Source of the DNA: Emydura subglobosa
Taxonomy: Eukaryota; Chordata; Testudines; Chelidae
NCBI GenBank assembly: GCA_007922225.1
Contig: ML680053.1
Span: forward strand, 19,640,694 to 19,704,693
Reading direction: 5' to 3'
Length of the DNA: 64,000 nucleotides
The translations under genes were made by a program, and so were the position numbers. Below are positions 43,926-54,900 of the stretch, in pieces (position 1 is the stretch's first letter; the number at the start of each line of letters is the position of its first letter). Below the pieces are notes generated by a model that was not told where the DNA came from, did no database searches, and saw only the letters and a program-made list of their open reading frames with translations.

Positions 43926-45480
43926 GAAAAGTGTATTCAAGACCTGCGTCGTCTCAACAAATACCTCAAGAGACTCAAGTTTTGCATGGTCTTTCCAGCT
44001 TCCATAATCCCATCCCTGGATCCAGGGGATTGGTTTGCCACCTCGATCTCAAGGATGCATATTTTTGTATCTCTCTTCTACCCCAACCACAGATGCTTCC
44101 TTTGCTTCATAGTGGCTGGCTCCCACCAATAGTTTATGGCTTTACCCTTTGGCCTGTCCTTGGCCCCAAGGGTGTTTATCAAATGCCTGGTGGTGGTGGC
44201 TGCACACCTGAGGTGAAAGGGGGTGCAAATTTTTCCCTACCTGGCCGATTGGATAATCAGAGGCAGGTCCATGTCCAGAGCAGTGTGAGCCTGACATGCG
44301 CTGCTTGCTGCTGGCTGGGCCTGCTGGTGAACAAACAAAAGTTCACGTTAGCTCCGGTGCAACATATGGAATTAATCGGTGCGATCCTGGTCACTTTCCA
44401 GGGCAGTCCTTCCTGCTCCAGCCGCACTGTGAGGCAATGTCCCCCATGATGGCCCACCTGCACCAATGCCCCTACGACAGCAACCAAACATTGCCTAGAG
44501 CTGTTAGGTCACAGGGCAGCCTGAACCTATTGGTGAAGCTGGCTCGCCTGAAGCTCAGGCCACTTCAATCACGGCTGGCCTCATTGTACAGTCTGAGCAG
44601 GAGACTTCTGGACCGGGTGGTCCCATCCCACCCGCCTCAAGCCCTGGCCTCCCTAGACTGGTGGAGGACTCCTCAGGCAGTGTTAAGGGGCATTCCGTTC
44701 GAGGAGCTTGCTCCCTTGGTTACCCTGATATCGGACGCCTTGGACATAGGATGAAGTGCCACATCAGCGCCGACCTTGGCTCACAGGGGGTCCAATCAAG
44801 GCATGAGAGGCGCCGGCACACTAATGTGAAAGAACTGTGAGCCATTCGCAGGGCTTGTAGAGTGTTCCTCTGCTTTATTGTGGGCAAGGGGGTACAGGTG
44901 CTGACAAACAATACAGAGGCCATGTATTACATCGACAGGCATGGGGGAGCCCATTCGTCAGCCTTATGAAGCTATCTGTCCATCGGACCTTGCGGTGAGG
45001 CACGATTTTCACTTAATGGCCTCTCATCTCCCAGGGGTGAGGAACGATGAGATGGACCGCCTCAACAGGTTGTTCTTCCCGCACCATGATTGGTCACTGC
45101 ATCAGGTGCGTCCCCGATCTTCTACCTGGGGAAAGCCCCAACTCCGGACTTATCAACATCAGTGTGAAATGAGAAGTGTCCACAGTTCTGCTCTCTCCAT
45201 AGTTGAGAGGCCGGGTTGGTCACTGTTGCCTACTTCCTGCACCGGACAGAGGGTTTCATGTTCGCATTCCTGCCCATTCCTCTCCTGCATCGAGTCCTGC
45301 TAAAGATCAAGAGGGAGAAAGCGGTGCCATCTCTATCACTTCAGCCTGGCCGCACCAGCATGGCTTCGGCATGTTGCTGGACCTCTCAATTGCCTCACCT
45401 CTTGAGCCTCTGAGAGGATGCAATTTCAGATCCCAGAATAACGGTCACCTGCAGCTCCCAGACCTGGGCTTTCTACACCT
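43925..45480 (+). pseudogene. DIRS RT-RNase H pseudogene, copy 2
   Basis: Begins within the RT fingers (IQDLRRLNKYLKRLKF at about 43930), because the N-terminal part and gag end are deleted. LPFGLSLAPRVF-like nucleotide sequence lies at 44150-44175. The catalytic box reads YLAD (44238-44249) where copy 1 has YLDD. RNase H blocks survive as LISDALDIG (about 44730), TNNTEAMYYIDR-like (about 44900) and HLPGVRNDEMDRLNR (about 45030). At least three frame changes are needed to follow the domain, so it is inactive. Confidence 0.8.
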
Positions 45481-46503
45481 ACGGCGTGGAGGCTTGATGG
45501 CTGAGTGATGTTGAGCGAACCTGTTTGGCGCAAGTCCAACGAGTCCTGCTGGATAGCAGGTCCTGTACTGGGCTAAGTGGAAGCGGTTTTGCCTGTTGGG
45601 TGGAGTCCTGGGGTATTCCGCCCAGTCTGTTGCCAACGCAGGCGATCCTGGGGTATTTGCTACAGCTAAAGCTCCAGGGACTGTCTGTGGCCTCCCTGAT
45701 GGCCCACCTAGCAGCCACATTGGCCTTCCATCAGCTGCTGGAAGGGAGATCTTTCTCCCACCTGATGACAATTAGGCTCCTAAAAGGGGTGGAGAGGCTC
45801 TATCCATGGGTCCGCGACCTGGTGCCTCCCTGGGATCTCAACCTAGTCCTTTCACGACTCACCAGGCCCCCTTTGAGCCAATGGCTTCATGCCCTCTGCT
45901 CCTGCTTTCCTGGAAGGTGGCCTTCCTCGTGGCTATTACCTCGGCAAGAGGGGTCTCCGAGATTATGGTACTGACCTCAGAGTCCCCCTATATTGTATTC
46001 TATAAAGATGAGGTTCAGTTGAGGCCACACCCAGCCTTCCTGCCTAAGAGGGTTTCCCAATTTCATTGTAACCAAGATATTTTTCTCCCTGTGTCATTCC
46101 CAAACCTCACGGTTCGGAGTAGGAGAGAAGGTGGCACTCTCTAGACATAAGATGGGCCCTGGCCTTCTACATCAAGTGCACAAGGCCGTTCCGGAGGTCG
46201 ACGCAGCTCTTTGTTGCAGTGGCCGACCAGATGAAAGGCTCACCTGTCTCTACCCAGCGCATCCACTTGTGGATAACTTCCTGCATCAAGTTCTGCTACG
46301 AGCAGGCGAAGGTGCCGCTTCCAGGGACCATCACAGCGTGCTCAACCAGAGCTCAAGCTTCATCTACGGCCTTCCTAGTGAGAGTGCCCGTGCAGGACAT
46401 CTGCAGAGCTGCCACCTGGTCAGCAATTCATACCTTCATGTCCCACTACGGCATTGTCCAACAGGCGAGGGAAGACGTGAGCTTCAGCAGAGCTAATTGC
46501 TAA
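45480..46503 (+). pseudogene. DIRS tyrosine recombinase pseudogene, copy 2
   Basis: The core-binding region is readable at 45600-45800 (ILGYLLQLKLQGLSVASLMA). The catalytic domain begins with ITSARGVSEI at about 45935 and continues through ADQMKGSPVSTQRIHLWI. The HxxR box reads CSTR: the His codon is TGC at 46339-46341. The catalytic Tyr is intact at 46447-46449 in HTFMSHYGIV, and the frame ends in the original position (46501-46503). At least two frameshifts (near 45970 and 46140) break the gene. Confidence 0.8.
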
Positions 46504-46540
46504 TTTCAGCCCACCTCCAAGATACTGCTTGTTAGTCATC

Positions 46541-46638
46541 TATAGTGGAATGGACATGAACAAACACTCAAAGAAGAAAACAAGGTTACTTACCAGTAAC
46601 TGCTGTTCTTCGAGATGTGTTACTCATGTCCATTCCAT
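46541..46638 (+). repeat. DIRS internal complementary region, copy 2
   Basis: TATAGTGGAATGGACATGAA to CACTCAAAGAAG is the reverse complement of the left outer end at 41648-41687. AAAACAAGGTTACTTACCAG to GTCCATTCCAT is the reverse complement of the right outer end at 46820-46878. It begins about 37 bp after the recombinase stop, as in copy 1. Confidence 0.85.
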
Positions 46639-46878
46639 GACCCACCCCCCCATCCCCGCTGTCGGAGTTGGCAGAAAGAGTGGCATAGGGCCGGCAGCGC
46701 CTCATATACTGCGGCATGTGCGCGGGGCTCCAGGGGGCACCGGAGCCAGCCCTACGGGGTATGCTAAGGGGAAAAAAGTTCCAGTAACCGTGCATGGAGG
46801 TGTGCACATACCTATAATGGAATGGACATGAGCAACACATCTCAAAGAACAGCAGTTACTGGTAAGTAACCTTGTTTT

Positions 46879-49800
46879 TCTTACAAAACTCTTTAGTTAA
46901 CCCAGGTTTTCACAGAAGATTTGCAAGCCTTTAGTGAACTTTTAACTGAATGTGGACTGATCTCTGAATTTGTAACAAAACTGGAAACCCAGTTTGGGCT
47001 TTTGTAACGAAGTTTCACAGCACTCTAAGGATGTCTATACACAATCATTTCATTTACATTTAGTATCTTCATTGGGTCCTCAAACTACCTGTACAGTGGT
47101 CAAGTTGCCAAAGACGCAAACATCACTATCTTCTGCTCCAACAGGCAAGGTGTACTTCTTCGAATTTGCTTTATCTAACATAAACTCACAGTAGCGTGTA
47201 CATTTAACCTCCCCCCCCAAAAAAAAAAAAAAAAAGAGAAAGAAAGAAAGAAAGAAAAAATCCAAACCCTACCAAAACAAACAACCTTACCAAAAACACA
47301 GTAAAATGCATATACTGTTCTCCCCCTGAAGAGAGGATGGGCGAGAGAACAAATCCCAAATGACAGATGTTAGTCACGTTGCTTAATGCACTACTGCAAG
47401 GTACTCAGATACTATGGTGATGTGTGTGGTATAAGAATCTCTATAGAATAGAACAACAACAACAACAAAAAAGCCATATATTTAGAGGTGATTTTTGCCT
47501 GATTTTTTACGAGAAATTAGGCATGCAAAAGTAGATTGAATTGTGACCTAGTTTTTGTGCACAATTCTCACAACTGCAAATACAGTTCAAGTAGCTGGAT
47601 GTGAAAATGTTTAATCAGTCTTTGTGACCACAATTACCTGGTTTGTGCTCCTACATTTTTTTAAAAACATGTTCTTAATATTGAATCATTTCTTTATCAG
47701 TTCTTTTTAATTTTAATTGTTTTGCTCCTGATAAGCTTAAAATATGAATCTTGTTGAAACAGATGTGAGCATTATTAGCATGTATATAATGGGTAGTATT
47801 ACTATGTATTAGTATGAGTTGTGAACTTGTGTCAGAATTCAGCGGGGAAGGAAAAGATGTGAGGAAGAGTTTGGAGTACTTGGGGTTACTTCTTTTTCTT
47901 TCTTTTTTAATTACTGGCTTTACTTCAACAGGACCTGCATGCATATCTTAAAGCAGATATAGATGCACAGAGTTAAAAATAAGGGTTAGGAAGAGGATTT
48001 CTGATAGAATTGTGATAATGCAATTTCACAAATTGGTAAAGTTATCAAGGGTAAACTATACTCGACATCGTACTTTATATTCAGTGTCATCATAAACCCT
48101 GGGACTGAATTTCAAGTGGTTTTAGCATATCATAAGAATATCTAATAAAAAATAATCCTTTGTAAATTCTTTAAAAAATATGCAGGCACTCAACCAAAAA
48201 CAAAAACTGTCCCTACATGTCTTGGAAATAAAATATTTATTAGTGTTTGTGATCAAACCAACAGTACACAATCTACATCACCTACTGCCCCTCTTGATTA
48301 TTCATGTTACTTTTTCTTTTGTTTTTATTGCACATATTTCAGTTCTTCCTTTTCTGTGCACACTCAATTTAAATAAAATGGAGTTCTCTCCAGAGACTAG
48401 ACAAATCTAGCCTTACATTGGGTAGCCTGATGATTTACTCCATCTGAGTTGAAAAAATGACCTCTGCAATTATTGTATAAATCATAGGAAAAGTGGAGTG
48501 AGCTAACTGGGAAAACATTTCAGGAATGGAGCAACTTTCCTTATTTGGTAAATGTGGTTTGCTGGTCCCCAGCTGGTGTAACATTGGTGAGATCATTGTA
48601 TGATGTGTTGTGTGCGCTAAGGCCAAACTCTCATGTTTCTTTTTATCCATCAAGTACAGTATTTAGCAATATTTGTTCAAATGTTCATTGACCTTTACTA
48701 CAGACTAAATCAGATCAAAGAGAACAGAAGCAAGCTTAGATGTTTTTCAGAGTTAAAAGAACAGTTTTATTTTCCTTTTTTAAAATTTCATCTGTTTCAG
48801 AGAATTATTTCTTTTGTCCCAGGGGGGATTTCTGTTGTTTTTACTTTAATTCATTTTTAGCTATAAGTATTCCTTATAACTTGGAAAACAAATTCATGTT
48901 CACTGCTGGGATTAATTTACCCCAGCTATATTTCATAGCAGCTCACTCAGTCTAGCCACAGAAGTTAGTGTAGTTTGTAACTGTCACATTTGTATTGCCC
49001 AACAATGTAACACTCATAAAATAAAATGAAAATATAGCTTTTACAGTTACATTATGCAGAAGTTATTCGAGTATCTTGGTGAGTCACCCTATAGCAGCTG
49101 GAAATCCACTTTTGTGAATTGTTCAGTGATTAAGTAAAGGAAGCTAACTTTGTTTACTTTTATAATAGTCAGTGCAAATGCTAATTGGTCTTTAATTGGG
49201 GTAAACAAAAAGACTCCTTCATAGGGAGAGTCAATGTGTCATGGTGAGCAGGGTCAACACTGGGACTTGCAAAGCCTGTGTTCACAAGGTCATCAGTTTT
49301 GGAATCCTTTAAGTATCCATGTGACTCTGAGCTGTCATTTAATAAAAACAAAAGTACATGTCAAATTATTTTAATTGTAAGGCTGTAAGCAATTGACAGG
49401 TGTTTTCATATGGCCATAGCCTGTTCCCAGTGGGACTTTTAAAGTTTTTTGTGTTGCCCCAATTTGTGCTTGATGTGAGGCAAGGGGACAGAAGTTGGAC
49501 TTCTGTGAGCTCCCTTAATGGCCAGGTAGCTGCTGCCTCTTGACCCTGATCCTATGCTGGCCTGCCAGTGTGGGCTGTGGAAGCAACAGAGTAGCACAGT
49601 GGAGGAGATAGCTCACCTCCTTGCAGCTGGCACAAAGGAAGATTAAGTCCCTCAACATCAGCAACTTCTCCTCTGTTGGGGAGAAAAGACAACATGGAGG
49701 AAGAGAAGAAGAGGGCTCCAGCCACTTTCCCCACCATTCAATAGCAGCAGCTTCCCTGCTTATCTGTGGAGAGGAGCAACATGAGGGTGGGGAACTCTTT

Positions 49801-51675
49801 CAGAAGGAGGAGCAGGGGTGTGAATATTGGAGAGCGAAGTGTAATCTCAGGGGCTGGGAGGAGGGAAGGTACATGGGGTTTCCCAGTAAGAGGAGAGAAG
49901 AAAGAAGGAATCCAGGGTTGCTAATGGTGATGGGAAAAGAACAGATGAGATAGATGGATGTGGGCGAGGGAGAAGGAATGCGATACAGGGTGAAAGGGGA
50001 CGAGACTGTGTGGGAAGAGCATGGTGGAAAGGTCAGAACAGAAGGGAGGTGAATGAGAGACTCAAAGCAGAAATGAGATCTTTTTCTTCATATAAACATT
50101 TTATTTTAAGAAACAGCTTAACCAACCTTTTGATTCTTGTTTCTGTTTTTAATTAAACAAAATTGTTTCCTCATCTAAAAAATGTTTCCAGTGCCAATGT
50201 CCGGCCTGGAATCCGGAGCAAAATTTTATTTCTGGCTTGCACGTGCAAAAAAAAAAAAAAAAGGGCAGTGAATGATACAGAACTGACTGTTAACCATAGC
50301 ACCACGATGGTGACACAGAAATATGTCATCTTTGCCTTTTTTCAAAGATAATAAGGTTAAGAAGATTTCTGAAGTTGGAAAGAATTGACTTGGCTTTATA
50401 TGTTTGTTCAATTTCTTGTAAATTGTTTTATTCTGTGTTTTATATGAAGTGTCTAGATTGCCAACTATGGTTTGGTGCTTATAATTAAAATATCCTCTTA
50501 TTATCATCATCATCATCATGTAAGACAGCTTGCCAAATTTGCCTTGAAAACATACTAAAATGGCTACCCCTCTGGAACTTGAAAACATTATTTTTCATCT
50601 GTTGTATTTAATAGTGAAGTCTAATATATCTATGCAAATGCATCTTCCTTATAAACTGGTATTGGTCCACATTTGTCATGCTAGAAAGCACATAATTGTG
50701 TTCTGCTGCTGAACAGAAGGTCGCAAGGACACCAGAGGGTTGAACAGAAGCACTTTGTAAACATTTTGGCTTTTAAAAGGCACTTTTTGGTTTGAGGCTT
50801 AGTACTACAAGTAGAATGTAATGCTCCAGCAGCTTTGACAGACTGGGGGGGGAGGGGGGAAAAGCTTCAGCTGTGCCATCTTCATCAAGAAAGGATAAAG
50901 TCACTTTTCCTTAAAAATAAATAAATAGGTGACACAGGTAAAAAACTTAGCATGTTTAGGACAGACATTCCAGATTTCAGCTCCATTTCTTGCACTGCTA
51001 TCCCACTACATTTCTGTTCTGCAATATGTGGCCACCTGCTTACAGCTGAGTAACTTTTAGCTTAATTTGGATGGATGAGTCAAACGCTGAAGTCATGAGG
51101 TTGTGGATGGGAGGTAGTTCTTTTCACCCCTACCTACAAGACCAACAAAAAGAGTTTATGGGGAATAGGATTATATTGGTTTTCAGACCAGATATTAGTA
51201 GTAAGGGGTCCAGAATATTAGGATCTCCAATCAGAATAATGGGTTAATCACTCATTTCTTCTACATTTCCTGATCATCTTGTTTGTTGTTTTTTTCAAGT
51301 TAGGGATATGTGAATTCTTCAGGCAAAATAAGAAACTTACTAAAGGATCTCTGCTTATCACAGACTTCTCGTGGGACCCAGTCATTTTACTAAAACAACC
51401 CTAGTATTCATTGAAGTAAAACAAGGGAATTTATGCACAGAAATAACACTGAAAGATCAAAATAGCTGTCCTGCAAACCAGCAAAAGGCAGGAAATGTGC
51501 ACTTAAGGAAAACAAATAGTTGATGCATGTGGCATTTCTTTACTGGTACCTAAAGTGATCATCAAGAATTCAAAATTTGCAAACAATTACTATATATCAG
51601 TAGATACATTTCTGAGATAAGTTTTCTCCTGTCTGAAAGCATGATAAAATACTGAGGTACAGTAACTAATATATC
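46879..51675. other. unassigned intronic sequence with low-complexity tracts
   Basis: Contains a poly-C/poly-A/(GAAA)n tract at about 47210-47262, a purine-rich region at 49680-50085, an A run at about 50248-50264 and an (ATC)n run at about 50503-50519. No exon with splice signals, RNA gene or named repeat is recognised in these 4.8 kb. Confidence 0.45.
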
Positions 51676-52150
51676 TCTAAAAACAACAAGAGATCTGTGG
51701 CACTTTAAAGACTAACAAATTTAATATTTGCAGACATAAGCTTTCGAGAGACTTCAGCTCTCTTCTTCAGATGCAGTAATACAGAAAATAGGTAATACAG
51801 GGGCATCTTATATATATCCAGGTGCATTGAGAACAACGGGGGAGGTGGAGTCTGGTACTTAAGACTTAATGACGACGATTGCCTAAGAGGTGAGAATGGG
51901 TGAGGAAAGTAATTTACCTTCCATAGTGAGATAGCCACTCCAAGTCTCTGTTTAAACCCAGTTTGAATGTGCCAAGTTTGCAGATCATTTCTAACTCAGC
52001 GGTTTCTCTTTGAAGTCTGTTTTTGGAGTTTTTTTGGAGAAGTACAGCATACATCTCTGGGTACTAATTGCAGTTGAGTGCTGACTCTTTAATGGGGATC
52101 ATGGAATACACACAGTAGCATGGCCTTAGCCATTTTTTAAATAAACCATA
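51676..52150 (-). mobile_element. second copy of the hammerhead-like retroelement repeat
   Basis: AAAACAACAAGAGATCTGTG, CACTTTAAAGACTAACAAAT and CATAAGCTTTCGAGAGAC align with the left arm of the foldback at 39856. The sequence continues beyond the unit for about 370 bp. On the minus strand it reads in part as a coding-like segment (ETAELEMICKLGTFKLG, then NRDLEWLSHYGR, about 51910-52020) upstream of the hammerhead-like motif. A terminal position after a coding region fits a Penelope-like element, but no RT core is present to prove it. Confidence 0.5.
51741..51770 (-). ncRNA. hammerhead-ribozyme-like core, second copy
   Basis: The minus strand reads CTGAAGA, A, GAGAG, loop CTGAAGT, CTCTC, GAAA, then GCTTATGTC. 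The core elements CUGANGA and GAAA are kept. Stem II is GAGAG/CTCTC here and GTGGG/CCCAC at 39914-39942, so both strands of the stem changed together. The extra A is shared with the other copy. Confidence 0.45.
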
Positions 52151-53129
52151 TTATTCATAAGTAATGTACAATATAATTCTGCCAGTTACAGTGGGTCATA
52201 ATGTCTAAAATCTGACATTTTTAAATGAAAAAGGACTTTTTTCCCCCTCAAAATGAAAAATTATTTTTTTCTAATGCTAGTTTCAGCTAGGAAATCTGCT
52301 TCCTCTAGAAAAACCTGTATAAGAAAAGTAATTTAGATATGCTGGGCTTCAGGGTTTTAGTCCTGTATCTTTTTATTATAATTATTAATAACTACAAAAG
52401 ATGACTGAAACATACCAAGTGATTTGTGGAAAAAAACTGGGGAAAACAACTTTTTAGTTAAAAAAATTGTTTTTGATGAACTTTTTCTAATTTTTTTCTT
52501 AATTTAAAAAAATAGCAACATATTGATGGGAAATAGTCACTTTGCTACTTGCCTTTCCCTTTGTTTTCACTGGAAAAAAGGGGATAGGAGTAGGAAAGGT
52601 GTGTGTTCCCCTGTCTTTTTCTCCCTCCCCCTCCCACTTTTTTCCAGGGAAGAAAATGTAATGATCCAATGAGATAAAAGTGAGATTCTTGACAGAAAAA
52701 TCATAAATTTTGACCAAAATTATTATTTTTATTGAAAAAAGCCCTTTCAGTCAAAAATCCATTTTTCATTAGAAAAATAATTTCAGCCAAATATTTCAAC
52801 CAGCTCTAACAATAAATTGTGTTTATAACATACTTTTCCCTAAAACCTATTGGTACCTTACCAAATATATAATTAAAGAATAATTAAATTTTAAAAATGG
52901 AGGAAGTGGACCAGTGTATTCCAAATCAAGCAAACAATTCCCCATAAATTTCCTCTCAATATTCTTTACATGAAAAATATCCCCTTTCATCCTCATGAAA
53001 CTAAAAGGAAGCCTAAAGGAATGCCTTGTGTTTCAGTGGTTGGAATGCCCCAATAGACATATCTGAACTTGGGGCCTGTGTGTGAATTGTGGTCCTCTGA
53101 CAGAGACGATTTCCTTCATATTTGCATGT
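52151..53129. other. unassigned AT-rich sequence
   Basis: A-rich and T-rich with repeated TTTTTCATT/AATGAAAAA-type words (52210-52800). No exon or family is recognised. Confidence 0.4.
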
Positions 53130-53195
53130 AAATTAAAATTTTTCACAGCCCTAAGCGACATAGCCAGGTCAGTCTAATTTTTAAGTGTAGACCAG
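53130..53195. mobile_element. terminal fragment of a Harbinger-like MITE
   Basis: TTTTTCACAGCCCTAAGCGA, CAGTCTAATTTTTAAGTGTA and GACCAGGCC reproduce the right-end order seen at 9540-9595. The left part is missing. Confidence 0.6.
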
Positions 53196-54209
53196 GCCTA
53201 ATTGTCCTGGCTACCTCAAGAAAAAAGGCAAGTCACCAGGAATGTGATTTAATTAGGCTGCAACTTCATTAAGTAACGCATCTGGAAAATATGCAGCAAT
53301 AACTCATCCAGTAGAAGTTATCCTTACTTCCGTAATCTGCCGCACCTGGGAAAGGGCTGTCATCACTCCCCAACCCCGTGCCCAGTGACTGGTCCCCTCT
53401 GTTAATAGGACCCCACTGTCCTATCCTCATATAAGGGTTAAGGGGGGGGAGGGTGAGAAGGGAGGAAAGGGGTTGTTTCCAGACATTATCAGCTCCAACC
53501 CCATTTTCACCTTCTTGAAGAGATGCCTTCTCCTAATCTACTTCCAGTTCCAGTTTATCAGCGAGCCAGGACCTGCTGTTGAATGAGCACCTGCACAGAG
53601 CACCTGCCAAGTTGCAATATGAATTTTACATCATTACCCACCGGGTCGCTGGGCTGCTGAGAGGGAGGTGAAAAGAATCCAAACCTCCCAAGCCAATCTG
53701 ACAAAATTTCCTTCCTAGTCCCCAAAAGGCAACTAGCATGAAGCCCCCACGGGAAGGCCAAACTCCTGGTCTACTACAGTTCCAAGGGGAGAGGAGCTTT
53801 TCCGCATGGGCTCAGAATTGTGTCCCAGCCAGGGGGAAGGCCTTATAAGCCTTCCTCATGGGTTCTCAGGAGCTAATAGGCTTACACTGCACCCTTCTGT
53901 GCAAGTGATCAGCCAAAGAGGCTCCTCCTGTCCCTGCTTCAAGCCCATGAGGAGGCTAAATGCCCACCAGGGGAGGAGCAATCCTCAAAGGGGACAAGGG
54001 TTCTCTTTCCTCCACTGGCCCAGACAAAGTCTTCCTACCTCTGAGGCTACCAAGGGGGCTCATTTGAGCTGGTGGGGCTGTTGTTTTAGCTCATTATTTT
54101 GAACGCTTGTCCAGAAATCCTGGTGACCAGGGCTGAGTTACTGTTTGCTTGTGACAATACATGTGTGGCAGTCTCTAGCCATCTGTATTTGACTATAAAA
54201 ATGTCAGTG
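53196..54209. other. unassigned sequence, GC-rich in part
   Basis: 53340-54060 is more GC-rich than the flanks and contains short open frames (53806-54102) without domains. It may be another decayed LTR-type element. Nothing decisive is seen. Confidence 0.3.
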
Positions 54210-54295
54210 TAAATTTGCATTTCGTATTCCTGCATTTGCTTTTGGAGATGTATAAATTTGCGTTTCCTATTCCTGCATTTGCTTTTGGAGATGTA
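54210..54295. repeat. two-copy 43-bp tandem repeat
   Basis: Units 54210-54252 and 54253-54295 (TAAATTTGCATTTCGTATTC and TAAATTTGCGTTTCCTATTC, both then CTGCATTTGCTTTTGGAGAT) are directly adjacent and differ at two positions. Confidence 0.92.
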
Positions 54296-54466
54296 ATCTT
54301 TGGTTTTGGCATTTGATATTTGTTTCTCCAGGAATTTTGGTATTTTAGAATCCTGCTTTGATTGCTGGTTTAAACTGAGTTATTATATACTTGGAATTCA
54401 CTCATCATCAGGTGAGTTGTTTGGAGTGAAACTAGAGTTTGACTCAAATGATACAGAAGGCAATGA

Positions 54467-54900
54467 TTGTAACAGGCCAGGCCTTTAAGGGCCAGGGGGC
54501 CTGAGGCCAGCCAACCCTGTATGGAGACTAGGCCTTTTTTAGAACAGATGTTTGGGCCTGGGAGGGGGTTTTCAGACCCAGCTGATAAGTTGTCAGGTGA
54601 TTCCTATGAAGGATTAAAACTGCAGAGAGGAGCTGCAGGAAGCAGAGATGATCCTGTGGCTAGCCCTGGAGCAGGGGGGAGAGATGCAAGGGGAAAGCCC
54701 TCTAAATCCTTTCAGAAGACCAGGAGAAAAGACTTGGGTTTACATGAGGAACTTACGTTGAGCTGTTTCATTGTGTTTGAAGAATAAACTGTCCCCTGGC
54801 GGTGGGACCTGAACAGATGAACGGACTTTGGGGCCTAGGCTGGGGGAGATAGTCCAGTAGCCTAAGCTAATATTTTTATAGGAAAGCGGGAGAAAAAACT
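54467..54900 (+). repeat. possible solo LTR
   Basis: Starts TGTAACAGGCCAGGCCTTTA. The interior is purine-rich and more GC-rich, with AGAATAAACTGTCCC at 54782 as a polyadenylation signal, followed by a short GC-rich tail. No second LTR, primer-binding site or internal gene is seen. The open frame 54521-54787 is a consequence of composition. Confidence 0.35.

Larger units (their letters stand above)
41647..46878 (+). mobile_element. DIRS retrotransposon copy 2, decayed
   Basis: About 5.2 kb. The left end begins CCTCTTCGAGTGTTTGCTCA. The right end is GTTACTGGTAAGTAACCTTG followed by T's. Gag, RT-RNase H and recombinase regions are recognisable in the same order as in copy 1, plus the internal complementary region (46541-46638). 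All frames carry stops and shifts. The length difference from copy 1 (about 0.94 kb) is explained by one internal deletion joining gag to RT near 43925. The terminal repeats differ enough from copy 1 to suggest a different subfamily or a much older insertion. Confidence 0.88.

Noticed and set aside
54521..54787. 88-codon plus-strand open frame
   Set aside because: It overlaps the putative LTR and its polyadenylation signal; the protein has no recognisable domain.
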